From assembly GCA_009823505.1 (NCBI GenBank), contig VZQC01006876.1:5443289-5507288 (forward strand): 64,000 bases of DNA, written 5' to 3'. The DNA comes from Rhizomys pruinosus. Taxonomy: Eukaryota; Chordata; Mammalia; Rodentia; Spalacidae. The translations under genes and the position numbers were made by a program. A model generated the notes under the pieces. It saw nothing but the letters and a program-made list of their open reading frames with translations. It did not search any database and was not told where the DNA came from. Shown piece after piece: positions 1 to 12,141 of the stretch (positions within the stretch are counted from its first letter, which is position 1; each line of letters begins with the position of its first letter).

Positions 1-880
1 GTGCTCTGATATACATCAGAATACTCCATGACAAATTTGCTGGGGAGATCAAAATGAATAGCCCTAGGAAAATATTTATTTTGATTTACACATAACAGCA
101 CCATTCACCTCTTTGTGTCAATGTAGTTAGGCTTGATTTGATTCTAAGGCAGGGCATACACTAAGCCAGAAACAGTTATCCTTCTTTACATTTGAAACTG
201 CTGCAAGTTTTATCTTAAATGTAACCAAATGCCGCATGTTGAAGGATTGGTCCCTGGGTAATCCTCCTAGTGAGAAGTGGTAAAACTTTCAGGAGACAAG
301 TCCTGGTAGAAAGGAGTCAAGCAACTGGGAATTTCCTTTTGTTATGGATATAGTTTCTTCCCTCCATATCCTCCTGGTATTCCCTAACAGCTTTGTAATG
401 CTGATTAATACAGTAGCACACAGTGAAATTAATAACAATGTAATATATAGAGTATTCAGTTCCTAAAATCATTAATATAATCGCATTTGAATGTTAGTTA
501 AAAGGGGCAATGAATCTATTTTTTACACAACTGCCTTGGTCCAGTATGTTTGTATTTTGTGTCATGTTCATTATCGGATTCTTTTCTCCAAGATGAAGTT
601 AGATCTATATTAAAGTTGAAATACTGAAAGCATTTATTTAATGTTTTGGATTTGGTGAAACACTATAGAAATATGTGAGTATAAGACGTAATTTCATCAT
701 TACAGCAAATGTAAAATTTTAATCTTTATTTTACTGACGTAGAAAAGTTAGACATAAGAAATCCAACAAAATAAATAATAAGTAATAATAGTTTCAGAGC
801 TCAAACACTAGGTCATAGCCAAATGTCAATGATATTAAAGAAAATCAGTGCCAATGTCTTGTCTTGACTGGCATGAAAAG
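1..880. other. Non-coding flank without recognised features
   Basis: This is AT-rich DNA with stops in all frames. I recognise no repeat or gene in it. It is the left flank of the L1 that begins at 892. Confidence 0.5.
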
Positions 881-891
881 AAACTAATTTC
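881..891. repeat. Left target-site duplication of L1-1
   Basis: The 11-mer aaactaatttc here recurs at 15630-15640, directly after the AT-rich 3' end of the L1. Target-primed reverse transcription leaves such a duplication, and this pair fixes both ends of the element despite the 14.7 kb between them. Confidence 0.8.
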
Positions 892-1150
892 CAGGTGGGA
901 CAGGAAGTATCTGAAAGGCACAGGTGACAGGGGCCAGCACCAGAGAACTGGAGCTCAGGAAACAGACAGGACACCAAGCCCTTCCTCCCTATAACTTGAT
1001 CAAAGTGGGAAGAGTCAGCCAGCCACCCTCAGGGAGACACAAAGGAGGTGGCAACACACACCAGGTAGACAAGGAAGGCTTGGGAAGGCACTGACTATAG
1101 GTGCCACTATCAGAGGCCTGGGGCTTAGGAAAAAGGAGGGATGCCAGTAT
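892..1150 (+). promoter_or_regulatory. L1-1 5'UTR: about one and a half promoter monomers
   Basis: Positions 892-1062 and 1063-1150 are related units. Both carry a stretch like 'ggcacaggtgacaggggcc' followed by a 'ggggctcagg'-type stretch and, in the first, 'ccaccctcagggagacac'. The same unit appears in reverse complement at 30491-30825 in L1-4. Rodent L1 promoters are tandem monomers of this kind. The element starts close to a monomer boundary. Confidence 0.7.
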
Positions 1151-1319
1151 GCTGGTGGAACTGCAATGAAGACAATCCACTGAAGGCAGTGTTACTGATT
1201 TTAGACTGCACAGCCAACATAGAGGAACTTACTAGCTGGAAGCACAGTGAATGACCAACCAATCCTCCATATTCACATTTGAAATTAGCACCAGATTCCA
1301 AACCAAAAAATAAACCCAT

Positions 1320-2540
1320 ATGCCAAATCCACAACAACAAAAAAAATAATAGGGTAAATCTCATAATAAATCCACACCAAACTCAACCAGTCCTTTAGAC
1401 GATTTCTAAATGAAATCTCCCTGGAAGGAAACCAAGAAATGGACCATAGAAGAACAGTTGTAGACATATTAAAAAAAAATCAAAGAATAAAAAGAACAAG
1501 TCACAGAATGAAGGGAAGATAATGAAAAACCCAGGAAGGATCTAGAAGGAAAGAAATGTCAGAAAAAACTCCAGGGAAAGAATGACAAACTTCCCCCCCC
1601 CCCAAAAAAAAAATAGAGGAGAAGAAATACAAACTCACAAAACAACTAGAGGAAGAGAAAGACAAACTCTGAAAAGAACTAGAGGGAGAGACTGCCAAAC
1701 CCTGGAAGGAAGTGGAAACACTGAAAAGATCCCAGGCTGAAATGAAAAAAGAAAATGACCAGTGAAACAAGGAGCTGCAAGAATGGCAAGCTCCAAAAGG
1801 AAGTGGACATATTAAAGAAATCATAGGAAGAGATGAAAAAGGAAATGGGACGTTAACCAAATCAATGGGAAAAGGCAGGAGAAAGCCTCAGAAGCAGAAT
1901 GGATGAAGCAGAAAATAGAATATCAGACCTGTGGGGGAACACAGAACAACTAACATGCTCATGTGAAGACTATGAAAATTTTTAAATAAAACAAGAGTGC
2001 TAAAAAGACCAAATCTCTACATAATAGGAATAGAAAAAGGAGAAGAATCCCAAGACAATGGAACTGATCACATCTTCAACAGCATAACAGAAGAAAATTT
2101 CCCTAGACTGAAAAAAGACAAACCCATAGAAATACAAGAAGCACATAGAACACCAAAAAGACAAGACCAGAAATGAAATTTGCCACACTGTATCATAGTT
2201 AAAACGCTAGATGCCAAAACAAAGACAAAATACTGAAAGCCACAAGAGAAAAACATCAAATTACATATGAGGGAAACTAATCATAATTACAGATGATTTA
2301 TAAGTGCAACCTATGAAAGCCAGAAGAACATGGAACAAAGTATCCCCAGTGCTAAAGGAATTTAGATGCCAGCCCAGATTGCTATACCCAACAAAAATGT
2401 CAATTATAGTTGAAGGAGAAAGAAAAATCTTTCAGGACATAAACAACATGAAAGAATACATGTCAAAAATACAACAATTCAGAAAATACTCAAAGCCATT
2501 CAAAGAGAGGAGGAAAGGAGCAACTACCCCAAGCAGCTAG
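1320..2540 (+). pseudogene. L1-1 ORF1 (RNA-binding chaperone) remnant
   Basis: ORF1p is the trimeric RNA-binding chaperone of the L1 ribonucleoprotein. The ATG at 1320 aligns with the ATG of the ORF1 copy in L1-4. The central part (about 1500-1830) is a degraded Lys/Glu-rich coiled coil with 42-bp-like repeats. The open stretch at 2304-2540 holds the conserved C-terminal domain, with the family pattern 'KARRTWNKVSPVLKE' followed by 'QPRLLYPTKMS'. Several frameshifts, stops and a homopolymer C/A run near 1592-1612 break the frame. The end at 2540 lies about 50 bp before ORF2, the usual spacing. Confidence 0.8.
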
Positions 2541-2591
2541 AAAGAGAAATTAATAGAAGCATAACAGTTTATATACAGACCTAAACCAAGA

Positions 2592-4545
2592 ATGCAAACA
2601 AAAAATAAGTTGAAAGGAAGCAGCATATATCTCTCAATAATAACCTTAAATATTAGTGGTCTAAACTCCACAATCAAAAGATATAGAGTAGGAGAGTGGA
2701 TTAGGAAACTGAATCGTCTATATGCTGCCTACAAGAAATCCATCCCCACCTCAAGGACAGACACCAGCTTAAAGTGAAAGGATGGAAAAAAAAATATTAC
2801 AAGCATATGGTACCAAAATGCAAGCAGGAGTTGCTATTCAAATATCAGACAAAATAGACCTCAGATTAAAGTCCATCAGAAGAGATAAAAGAGGGACATT
2901 GCATCCTTATCAAAGGAATAATTGACCAGGAAGACTTCACAATCCTAAATGTTTATGCACCAAACTTGAGTGCTCTGAACTATATAAATACAATTCGGCA
3001 GGTCTTCAAGACACAAATTAATTGCAGCGCACTAATAGTGGGGGAATTCAATACCACGCTCAGCCCATTTGATAGATCAACTAGACAAAAAAAATAAACA
3101 GAGAGACATTGGAACTGAACAATACAATATAACAAATGGACCTCACAGACATCTACAGAATATTCTACCCAAACATCAGAGAATATACTTTCTACTCGGC
3201 ACCCCATGGAACATCATCCAAAATCGACCACATCCTGGGACACAAAAGAAATTTTAACAATTACACAATGATTGAAATTATTTCTTGCATTCTATCAGAC
3301 CACAGTACAATAAAGCTCAGTATTAACACCAGAATAAGCATGGTTAACTCAAACAATACGTGGAGACTAACTAACACAAGCCTGAATAATGAAGGGATCA
3401 GGGAAGAAATAAAGAATGAAATAAAAGTATTCGTTGAACAAAACAAGAATGACAATACAACACAACAAAACCTGTGGGATACTTTAAAAGCAGTTGTAAG
3501 GGGGAAATTCATATCCCTAAGTGTCCACCTTAAAAAAAAAACTGAAAGGGAACAAATAGATGATCTAATACTGCAGCTAAGAACACTTGAAAGACAACAG
3601 CAAATTGACCATAAACCCAACAGACAGGAAAAAATAAGAAAAAATCAAGGCAGAAATCAATGAAATAAGAACAAAGAAAACATTACAAAAAATAAATCAT
3701 TGAATCCAAAAGCGGGTTCTTTGAAAAGCTAAACAAGATAGACAGACCTCTAGCCCAGTTTTCCAAAGAAAGAGCAACTCCAAATTAATAGTATTTGTGA
3801 TGAAAAGGGAAACATCACAATAGAAAATGAAAAGATCCTCAGAATCATAAGAGAATATTTCAAAAACATATACTATACTAAGTTTTGAAAACCTAAGAAA
3901 ATGGATGAATATCTGAAATTAACAAAGCTTAACCAAGATGACATTGACAGTTTAACAAGACCCTTAACACATGTGGACATTGAAGATGCAGTAAAAACTC
4001 TCCCAACCAAAAAAGCCCATGCCCAGATGGTTTCCCAGCACAAACATTTAAAGAGGTCTTACAACCTTTACTTTTCAAACTTTTCAGAAGGATACAAACA
4101 GAGGGAAATCTCCCAAATTCCTTCTATGAAGCCAGCATCACTTTCATACCAAAACCAGGCAAAGAGAACCAAAATAGAAAACTATAGACCCATTGATTAA
4201 TGAACAAAGATGCAAAAATTCTCAACAAAATACTTGTAAATTGCAAACAGACCCACATCAATAAGATTATCCATTATGATCAAGTTGGATTAATACCAGA
4301 GATGCAGGGATGGTTCAACATATGTAAATAAATAAATATCATAAAACACATAAATGGCTTGAAAGACAAAAATCACACAATAATCACAATTAAGGCAGAA
4401 AAAGTCTTTGACAAGATCCAATGTCCCTTCATGTATAAAGTTCTAGAGGGAATTGGACTGAAGGGAAAATTCCTAAAGATCAAAGCTATATACAACAAAC
4501 CCACAGACAAAATCATCCTAAATGGAGAAAAATTAGAAGCATTCT
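2592..4545 (+). pseudogene. L1-1 ORF2 block 1: endonuclease and start of reverse transcriptase
   Basis: ORF2p nicks target DNA (APE-type endonuclease) and reverse-transcribes L1 RNA. The start gives 'YLSIITLNISGLNS', the endonuclease N-terminal motif. The catalytic 'LSDHSTIKLSINT' block lies near 3289-3330. The RT fingers region follows at 4200-4545 ('[23 protein letters not shown]'). The QETH region near 2735 is degenerate. Frameshifts at about 2775, 3660 and 4200 make it non-functional. It is cut at 4545 by the MaLR insertion and resumes at 6679. Confidence 0.85.
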
Positions 4546-4911
4546 TGTATTAGTCACTTTTTTTTTGTTGCTGTGATAAAACCACCATGGACAAGGGAAC
4601 TTATAAGAGGAAGAATTTATTTGACCTTATGATTGACGGTTCCAGGGAATTAGAGTCCATTGTCGTGGGAGGCATGGCAGCTGGGGCTGGAGCAGCAAGC
4701 CAAGGGTGACATCTTGCAATGAGCACAGGAAGCAGAGAGTGAGAGGCTGGAGACTGCAAGGCTTTTTAAACTCACTAAGCCTGCCCCCAATAATGTACTT
4801 CCTCTAGCATGGCCACACCTTCTAAGACCTCCAAGAACAGTACCACCAACTGGAGACAAATGTCTGAATACTTAAATCCTATGGGGGGATACTCTCACTC
4901 AAACCACCACA
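4546..4911 (-). repeat. MaLR 3' LTR
   Basis: This 366-bp terminal repeat is paired with 6314-6678. By eye the two differ at roughly 30 sites, so the insertion is old. Confidence 0.8.
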
Positions 4912-5649
4912 TTCCACTCCCTGGCCCCCATAGGTCATATAAAATGTAAAATGCACTTACTCCAACATTAAAAGTCCCCATAGTCCTTACCAATCTCAAT
5001 TCTATTCAAAAATCTATTGTCCAAAATCTCTTCTGGGATGCAGGCCAATCTCTTAACTGTAAACTCCTGTGAAATCAAAAGGCAAATTACATACTCCCAA
5101 CATACAGTGGAACTGAATACACATTCCCATTCCAAAAGGGAGGAATAGAGGCATAGTGAGGAAAAACTGGACCAAAACAAGACCTAAAGCCAGCAGGGCA
5201 AAGACCAAGTCCAGTAACTCCATGTGCAAATTCTGGGATTTGACTTCCAAAGGGCTTAGATGGCTCAGCTCTTCCCAGCTTTGCTTGCAACATACATCTC
5301 TTTCTTAGGCCGGTACCACTCCCTGTATCTCACAGGTCTGGCATCTCAAATGTCTTCTTGGGGTCTCTGCTGCCAACCAGGCTTCACATTCACAGCTTCA
5401 AGCAGTAGCCTATCAGGGCCTTCTTTATTCAGGGACGCCCCTGATGCACTCTGCCTGACTTTGGTGGCTCTCTGAAACTGTGGAGGAAGAACTGATGACC
5501 CTTAACTATTGCAAACTTCATGTCTCTAAAGCCAGCACCACGTGAATGAAATTGCAGAGTTTGACTGCATATTCAGGACGGACTCTCTCCTACTTTAACC
5601 ACATTTGCAAATTTTCTCTGCCCTGGACTTGTTGGAGTAGAAAACACTT

Positions 5650-6099
5650 TCAGTATTTTTCTTTCAAAAATTGGAGGCTTAGCTGGGTGTGTCTTGCCCT
5701 GAAGGTACTGATTCTGTTGTTTACTTTTAAATCTCGAGGCCTCTCCTTAATCACTTTAATCTCACATTTCCCCTTGTTTACTTGTAAATAGCTAGGCCTC
5801 TCCTTAATCACTTTAGTCTCCTTATCAAAAGGAACTTCTCTTTCACATGCCTTGGGCCCACATTTAATCTTCCTAGTGCAGTTTTCAGATCCAAACTGTA
5901 CATTCTGCATTTCTTTCTGCCCCATCTGCTCTTCTTCACTGTAGATCTGCACAATATTCACCATCAATAGCCACACCACCATTTCTACATTAGGCTGTCT
6001 TGAAATATCCTCCAGCAAGGACATTAGTCCATTGCTTTTCAACTTAGCATCAGGCAAGCATTTGGGCTGCAGGAAAACTGCTGCCAGACTCTTTACCAA
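5650..6099 (-). pseudogene. MaLR internal open frame, 149 codons
   Basis: An uninterrupted 149-codon frame lies in the MaLR internal region. It has no pol motif. It is Lys/Glu-rich and contains a near-duplicate 19-residue unit (both copies begin 'KVIKERP') encoded by the 57-bp tandem repeat at 5717-5826. MaLR internal regions are thought to be remnants of an ERVL gag-like gene, and that is the most this can be. I do not recognise a conserved domain. The frame may be open by chance. Confidence 0.4.
5717..5826. repeat. 57-bp tandem duplication in the MaLR internal region
   Basis: Unit 1 starts at 5717 and unit 2 at 5774. Both carry 'ggcctctccttaatcacttt' at the same offset. The 57-bp period (19 codons) preserves the minus-strand frame. 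Confidence 0.8.
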
Positions 6100-6313
6100 A
6101 ATATCCCAGTTGCTAGGTCTTTATTTTCCTCTGGAACTACATTTTTCGCAGCAATGCTTTCTTCCAGGCTTCTACTAGAATGGCCCCTTAAGCTCTGCTT
6201 ACAGTAGTCAACAGCGTTTCTAGCCCAAAGTTCCAAATTCTTCCACATTTCTCCAAACATCCACATGGTCAGGTTCTTCACAGCCAACAGCCCACTCTCT
6301 GGTTCTAAATAAC

Positions 6314-6678
6314 TGTATTAGTCACTTTTCTGTTGCTGTGATTAAAACCACAATGAGCAAGGGAACTTATAAAAGGAAGAGTTTATGTGAGCTTATGATT
6401 GATGGTTCCAGGGAATTAGAGTCCATTGTGTTGGGAGGCATGGCGGTCAGGGTTGGAGCAGCAAGCCGAGGGTGACATCTTGCAATGAGCACAGGAAGCA
6501 GAGAGTGAGAGGCTGGAGACTGCAAGGCTTGTTAAACTCACTAAGCCTGCCCCCAATAACATATGTCCTCCAGCACAGCCACACCTTCTAAGACCTCCAA
6601 GAGCAGTGCTACCAACTGGAGACAAAATGTCTGAATACTTAAAGTGTATGGGGGGACACTCTCATTCAAACCACCACA
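6314..6678 (-). repeat. MaLR 5' LTR
   Basis: This 365-bp terminal repeat is homologous to 4546-4911. The 5' LTR assignment follows from reading the element on the minus strand. Confidence 0.8.
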
Positions 6679-7934
6679 ATTGCCCTTAAAGGTGGGAACC
6701 CAGCAAGGCTGACACCTATCACCACTCCTATTGAATTCAGTGCTTAAAACACTTGCTAGAGCAATAAGGCAAGAAAGGGAATTTAAAGAAACACTAATTA
6801 GAAAAGATGAAGTCAAACTATCCCTGTTTGCAGATGATATGATAGTTTACCTGAGTGATGCTAAAAACTCCACCAGAAAACTTCTAGAAACAATTAAGAG
6901 TTTCGGTAAAGTGGCAGGATAAAAAATTAACCTATAAAAATCAGTAGCCATTCTTTAAACCAACATCAAGCAACTGGAAAAGGAATATAAAGAGAGCTTC
7001 CCACTCACAATAGCCTCAAAAAATAAAATACCTGTGAATAAACCTAACCAAAGACACCAAAAACCTGTACAACACAAATTTTAAAGCCCTGAAGAAGTAG
7101 ATTGAAGATGACCTTAAAATATGGAAAGACCTCCCATTCTCATGGATTGGAAAAATTAATATAGTAAAAATGTCCATTCTTCCCAAATTAGTATATAGAT
7201 TCAATGCAATCCCAATTAGAATCCCCAAAAGTTTCTTCACAAACTTGGAAAAAAATCCTTAAATTCATATGTAAATACAAAATACCCTGAATAGCTAAAT
7301 CAACCCTGACTGAAAAATGCAATACAGGGGAGAGCACTTTATCCAACTTCAATCTAAACTACAGGGCTATCATCATAAAAGACAGCTTGGTACTGACACA
7401 AAAGCAGACCCATTGACCAATGGAACAAAACTGAAGATCCAAACTTGAGCTCATACAATTTCAGAAATATCATATTTGATAAAGGGACCAAAAAACTCAG
7501 TGGAGGAAAGATAGCATCTTCAGCAAATAGAGCTGACAAAACTGGATCACCATTCCTGGAAGAACAAAATTAAACCACTACCTCTCACTGTGTACCAAAA
7601 TCAACTCCAAATGGATCAAAACCTCAACATGAAAACTGAAACTCTGAAGGTGATCAAAGAAAAAGTTGGTGGCAATCTACAAGACATAGGAGTAGGGATA
7701 GAATTTCTAAATCAAACTGTAGCTGAGCAGGAAATAAGTTCAACAGCTTACAAGTGGTACCTCATCAAATTCAAAGTTTCTGTATACCAAAGGAAAATCA
7801 AGGAAGTGAAAAGGAAACCCATAGAATGGGAGGAAATCTTCACCAATGATACATCTGATAGAGCATTAACATCCATAATATATAAACTACAAAAAAAAAA
7901 CAAAGAAGCAAGAAAGCACATGACTCACTCAAAA

Positions 7935-8004
7935 GATGTAGTAAATAGTTAAAGAGAGAATTCACCAGTGATGTAGTAAATAGTTAAACAGAGAATTCAC
8001 CGGT
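7935..8004. repeat. 35-bp tandem duplication in L1-1
   Basis: Units 7935-7969 and 7970-8004 differ at two positions. The other L1 copies in the window have one unit, so the duplication is private to this copy. Confidence 0.85.
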
Positions 8005-8279
8005 GAGGAAGTAAAGATGGATGAGAAACATCTTTAAAAGTATTCAACATCATTAATAATTAAAGAAATGTAAATTAAAACCACTCTAAGATATCATCTC
8101 ACTCCAATAAGACTGGCTAAGATCAAGAAAACAAAAGACACCAAATACTACAGAAGTTGTGGGAAAGGGGAACACTAATTCACTGCTTGTGGGAATGTAA
8201 ACTTGTAAAACCACTGTGGAAAGCAGTGTGGAGAACCATTAAAAGACGCAAAATGAGCCTACCACTTAACCCAGCCATA

Positions 8280-8284
8280 CTAAT
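8280..8284. repeat. ERV-L target-site duplication, left
   Basis: ctaat here pairs with ctact at 14773-14777. A 5-bp duplication is the ERVL norm; one base has diverged. Confidence 0.7.
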
Positions 8285-8753
8285 TGTGATGGTAATCCTG
8301 GGTGTCAACCTGACTGGACTAAGGAACAAATAAGAGAAAAGGGATCTTTTGATTGGACCACCTCAACCCAGATGGCCCACCCCAAGTGTGGGCATTACCT
8401 TCTTCCAACAGGCAGTATAAAAGGCCATGGCAGAGGGACCTGGTCTCTTTTTTCCTGCTGCTTGCCTCTCTCTCACTAGTGAATTTTTCTTGCTGCTATG
8501 ATCAACCCTTTGGATCCCAGTGTGTACTGAGATGGTAGATCTCCTGGAATCCATCAGTCCTTCAGCACTAGATTGGGACTACTGAGACATCCAGCCTTGC
8601 AGACTGAGTAGTTCCCTGGATTCTCAACCTCTCCAGTGTGGTGCAGCTATTGTTGGACACCTTGAGCTCTGTCATGTGAGCAAATCAATAAATTTGCATA
8701 GCTATATATTCATCCTGTTGCTTCTGTTTCTTTAGAGAACCCTGATTAATACA
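8285..8753 (+). repeat. ERV-L 5' LTR
   Basis: 469 bp, starting TGTGATGG and ending ATTAATACA. It carries TATAAAA at 8416-8422 and AATAAA at 8687-8692. It keeps about 40 bp (around 8363-8400) that the 3' LTR lacks. Confidence 0.9.
8416..8422 (+). promoter_or_regulatory. TATA box of the 5' LTR
   Basis: TATAAAA lies in 'gcagtataaaaggccatgg', about 270 bp before the AATAAA. The same box is kept in the 3' LTR at 14433-14439. Confidence 0.7.
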
Positions 8754-8758
8754 GATTC

Positions 8759-8774
8759 TGGTACCAGGAGTGGT
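8759..8774 (+). promoter_or_regulatory. Primer-binding site, tRNA-Leu type
   Basis: tggtaccaggagtggt begins 5 bp after the 5' LTR. It is complementary to the 3' end of tRNA-Leu (ending ...ACTCCTGGTACCA). Leu priming is the rule for ERVL elements. Confidence 0.88.
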
Positions 8775-8797
8775 TCTAGAGAAGCAGAATTGAAAGG

Positions 8798-10490
8798 ATG
8801 AATTTCTTTAGTGGGCTTGGTAGTTTCTGGAGCCAGCTCTCCAACCCAATGAACCCTAGAGTCACTGAAGTCTCTCCTGATAGCATGAAGAGGAATGATA
8901 ATCCTTGGTGCAGTCTATTTGATGTAATTATGAAGATAGATCCATTAGACTCACCTAACTCACCTCTTGTGAGGAGCAAGGAATTTAGCGACTCTGTATA
9001 TAAAACATTTGAGAAATTGTGCAAAACTAAGGAAAATAATGATGTCACCTGGTTGTTCCTAGCATCTCTGGATAAAGTGATAGAGGAAAATAAGTAGCTC
9101 AGTGATAAAATTGACCAGCTCCAGATTCAAAACAACAGTTCAAAAATTTCCAAGTCTGCTCTGGAAGAGCATCTTTTCTCCAGCAGCCAAAGAGCTAAAG
9201 CCAGAAAAATCAAGCTGGAGCCCTTATTATAAGTTTGGCTGATTTACAATGCAAATTTAATTCCCAGCCAAGAAGAGTGCCAGCAGTCAAAGTGAGAGCA
9301 CTGGTGGGGAAAGGGTGGAACCCTGAAACTTGTGATGGAGATGTGTGGGAGAACCACAATGATGAGGACTTTGAACCCTCAGATTCTGAGGGATTTTCTT
9401 TATCTGAGGAATTAATCTCCCCACCCTCAGCAGAAAATCCATACCCTACAGATCCCCCCTCCTGATCCTTGCCTGAGGAAACTAATCTCCCCCTTCCAGT
9501 GGGAGCTAATGTCCCTCAGGGCCCAGCAATTGTTGCCTCTAGACCTATAACCAGATTGAAGGCTAAGGAAGCCTCTAAAGGTGAGATAGAATGTGTGGTC
9601 CATGAGGAAGTGTGCTACACCACTAAAGAAATTAATGAGTTTGCCGATTCATTCCAGCAGAAGCCTAAGGAATATGTGTGGGAATGGATTTTAAGCATGT
9701 GGAATAATGGTGGAAGGAATATAAAATTGTATCACACTGAGTTTATCGATATGACCCCACAGAGTAGAGATTCTAGGTTTAACTTGGAAGCTCGAGCAGT
9801 TAAAAAAGGTGTTAAATGTTTGTTTGCATGGTTGGCTGACATATGTGTTAAAACATAGCCTACTAACAGTGAGGTAGAGATATCTGATATTCCTTAGCTT
9901 AGTATTGATGAAGGGATTGTGAGGGTCAGGCAAATGGGCATGCTGGAGTGGATTTAGAGTGTAAAACCACATTCTCCACAATGTGAGGACCCAGAGGACA
10001 TGCCTTTCACTGAACTTATAAGATGTAAAGTACTGAGAGCGACACCAGAACATTTGAAGAGCTTTGTTTTTGCTCTGTTTCTTATGCCAGATCTTACAGT
10101 TGGAGAAGTTGTTGCTTGCTTGCATAAATTAAATGTACGCGTAATAGGTTTAACAGGACCACAGGGTAGGAATCAGGTGGCAGCACTGAATTGCTGAAGG
10201 CCAGATGAACGTAGTTATCATAGTTATCATAATGGGTGGCAAAGGCAAAACAATGCCTATCATGGCATGACCCAAATGGATCTTTGGAACTGGCTAATTT
10301 ATCATGGTGTTCCCAGGAACCCAATACATAAGAAACCTACTAAGTTTTTATTTGATCTGTATAAGCAGTAACGCTCTAGAACAAATGACAGGAAGTCAAC
10401 ATTGGATTTCAGCAGTAGCGAATCCTGTCCAGTTAACCAGTTTCCAGACTTTTAACAGACCCAGAATGCCTTGAATGAAGGGGTGGCCAA
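8798..10490 (+). pseudogene. gag: ERV-L gag, broken
   Basis: Gag would form the capsid. The region starts with an open stretch at 8798-9097 after the primer site. It continues, frameshifted, at 9235-9465, 9469-9858 and 10000-10197; these three share one frame and are separated by stops. I see no CCHC zinc knuckle. Gag identity rests on position between primer site and protease, and on length (about 1.7 kb). The breaks are a stop at 9095, a frameshift before 9235, and stops at 9463, 9856 and 10195. Confidence 0.65.
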
Positions 10491-10496
10491 GTTCTG

Positions 10497-12008
10497 ATGA
10501 GGAAAGACCATGTCACAATACCAAAGAATTATGCTGTTTGCCTTCCTCCTGTTCTTCCCCAAAGGGACCTGAGGCCTTTTACTAGGGTAACTGTACACTG
10601 GGGAAAAGGAAATAATCAGACTTTTCGAGGCCTATTGGATACTGGTTCTGAGTTGACACTGATCCCAGGAGACCCTAAAAAGCACTGTGCCCCTCCGGTT
10701 AAAGTAGGGGCCTATGGAGGTCAGGTGATAAATGGAGTTTTGGCTGAAGTCCGACTCACGGTGGGCCCAGTGGGTCCCAGAACGCATCCCGTAGTTATTT
10801 CCCCAGTCCCAGAATGTATAATTGGGATAGATATAATTAGAAATTGGCAGAATCCCCACATTGGTTCCCTGATCTGTGGAGTGAGGGCTATTATGGTTGG
10901 AAAGGCCAAATGGAAACCATTGGTGTTGCCTCTACCAGGGAAAATAGTGAACCAAAAACAGTATCGTATCCCTGGAGGGATTGCAGAGATTAATGCCACT
11001 ATCAAGGATTTGAAAGATGCAGGGGTGGTGATTCCTACCACATCTCCATTTAACTCTCCAATTTGGCCTGTGCAAAAGACAGATGGATCATGGAGAATGA
11101 CAGTTGACTATCGAAAACTCAACCAAGTAGTGACACCAATTGCAGCCGCTGTACCAGATGTGGTGTCCTTACTCGAGCAGATTAATATGTCTCCTGGTAC
11201 CTGGTATGCAGCTATTGATCTGGCCAATGCTTTCTTCTCAATACCGGTTCATAAGGACCACCAGAAGCAATTTGCTTTCAGCTGGCAAGGCCAACAGTAT
11301 ACCTTTACTGTCTTACCTCAGGGGTATGTTAACTCTCCAGCGTTGTGCCATAACTTAGTTAGAAGGGATCTTGATCGCCTGACTCTTCCACAAAATATCA
11401 CACTGGTCCACTATATTGATGATGTTATGTTGATTGGACCCAGTGAACAGGAGGTAGCAGCTAGTCTAGACTTGTTGGTAAAGCATATGCGCATGAGAGG
11501 ATGGGAAATAAATCCAACTAAAATTCAAGGGCCATCTACCTCGGTGAAGTTTCTAGGAGTTCAGTGGTGTGGAGCATGCAGAGACATTCCTTCTAAGGTA
11601 AAGAATAAGTTGTTGCACCTGGCCCCTCCCTCCACCAAGAAAGAAGCACAACGTCTGGTGGGTCTTTTTGGATTCTGGAGGCAGCACATTCCTCATCTGG
11701 GTGTGTTACTACGACCCATATATCAGGTGACTCGTAAGGCAGCAAACTTTGAGTGGGGCTTGGAACAGGAAAAGGCTCTTCAACAAGTCCAGGCTGCAGT
11801 GCAGGTTGCTCTGCCCCTAGGGCCACATGACCCAGCAGACCCAATGCTGTTTGAGGTATCAGTGGCAGATAGAGATGCCATCTGGAGTCTGTGGCAGGCT
11901 CCCATAGGGGAATCACAGTGGAGGCCCATGGAATTTTGGAGTAAGACTCTACCTTCATCAGAAAACAGCTATTCTACCTTTGAGAGACAGCTCTTAGCCT
12001 GCTATTGA
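10497..12008 (+). pseudogene. pol: ERV-L pol part 1: protease and reverse transcriptase, 503 open codons
   Basis: Residues 30-115 are a retropepsin: active-site DTGS at 48-51 and a distal 'IIGID' at 108-112. Residues 150-410 are the RT: '[11 protein letters not shown]' with the first catalytic Asp at 241, 'LPQGYVNSP' at 273-281, and the YIDD box at 306-309. The connection region follows and the frame stops at 12006-12008, before RNase H. In intact ERVL, Pol reaches the dUTPase without such a stop. The ATG at 10497 is only the first in the open frame; protease is normally made by frameshift or readthrough from gag. This is the best preserved frame of the provirus. Confidence 0.88.
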
Positions 12009-12141
12009 GCCTTAGTTGAAGTGAATGTTTGACAATGGGCCACCAAGTCACCATGCTACCTGAATTGCCCATCATAAGCTGGGTATTATGTGACCCACCA
12101 GACCATAAAGTAGGACATGTGTAACAGCAGTCCATAATCAA

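Larger units (their letters stand above)
4546..6678 (-). mobile_element. Complete non-autonomous MaLR (MT-type LTR retrotransposon) inside L1-1
   Basis: Two LTRs of 366 and 365 bp (TG...CA on either strand) flank about 1.4 kb of internal DNA. On the minus strand the LTR reads 'tgtggtggtttgaatgaga', the start I recognise for rodent MT-type MaLR LTRs, with a decayed AATAAA-like site. Flanking 5-mers attct (4541-4545) and attgc (6679-6683) fit a one- or two-base-diverged 5-bp duplication. Next to the 5' LTR the minus strand has 'accagagagtggg', which resembles a decayed tRNA-Leu primer site. No pol is present. Confidence 0.75.
6679..8284 (+). pseudogene. L1-1 ORF2 block 2: reverse transcriptase core and C-terminal region
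   Basis: The frame resumes with 'KVGTQQG'-like RT sequence. The catalytic FADD box lies at 6827-6838 within '[15 protein letters not shown]'. The region downstream to 8270 carries the thumb and the C-terminal segment. Stops (for example 'GKVAG*' near 6920) and frameshifts break it. An open 120-codon stretch at 7590-7952 is part of the same protein. The block ends at the ERV-L insertion. Confidence 0.85.

Noticed and set aside
5650..6099. 149-codon minus-strand frame as a host gene
   Set aside because: It sits between the two LTRs of a MaLR, so it is element sequence and not a host gene.
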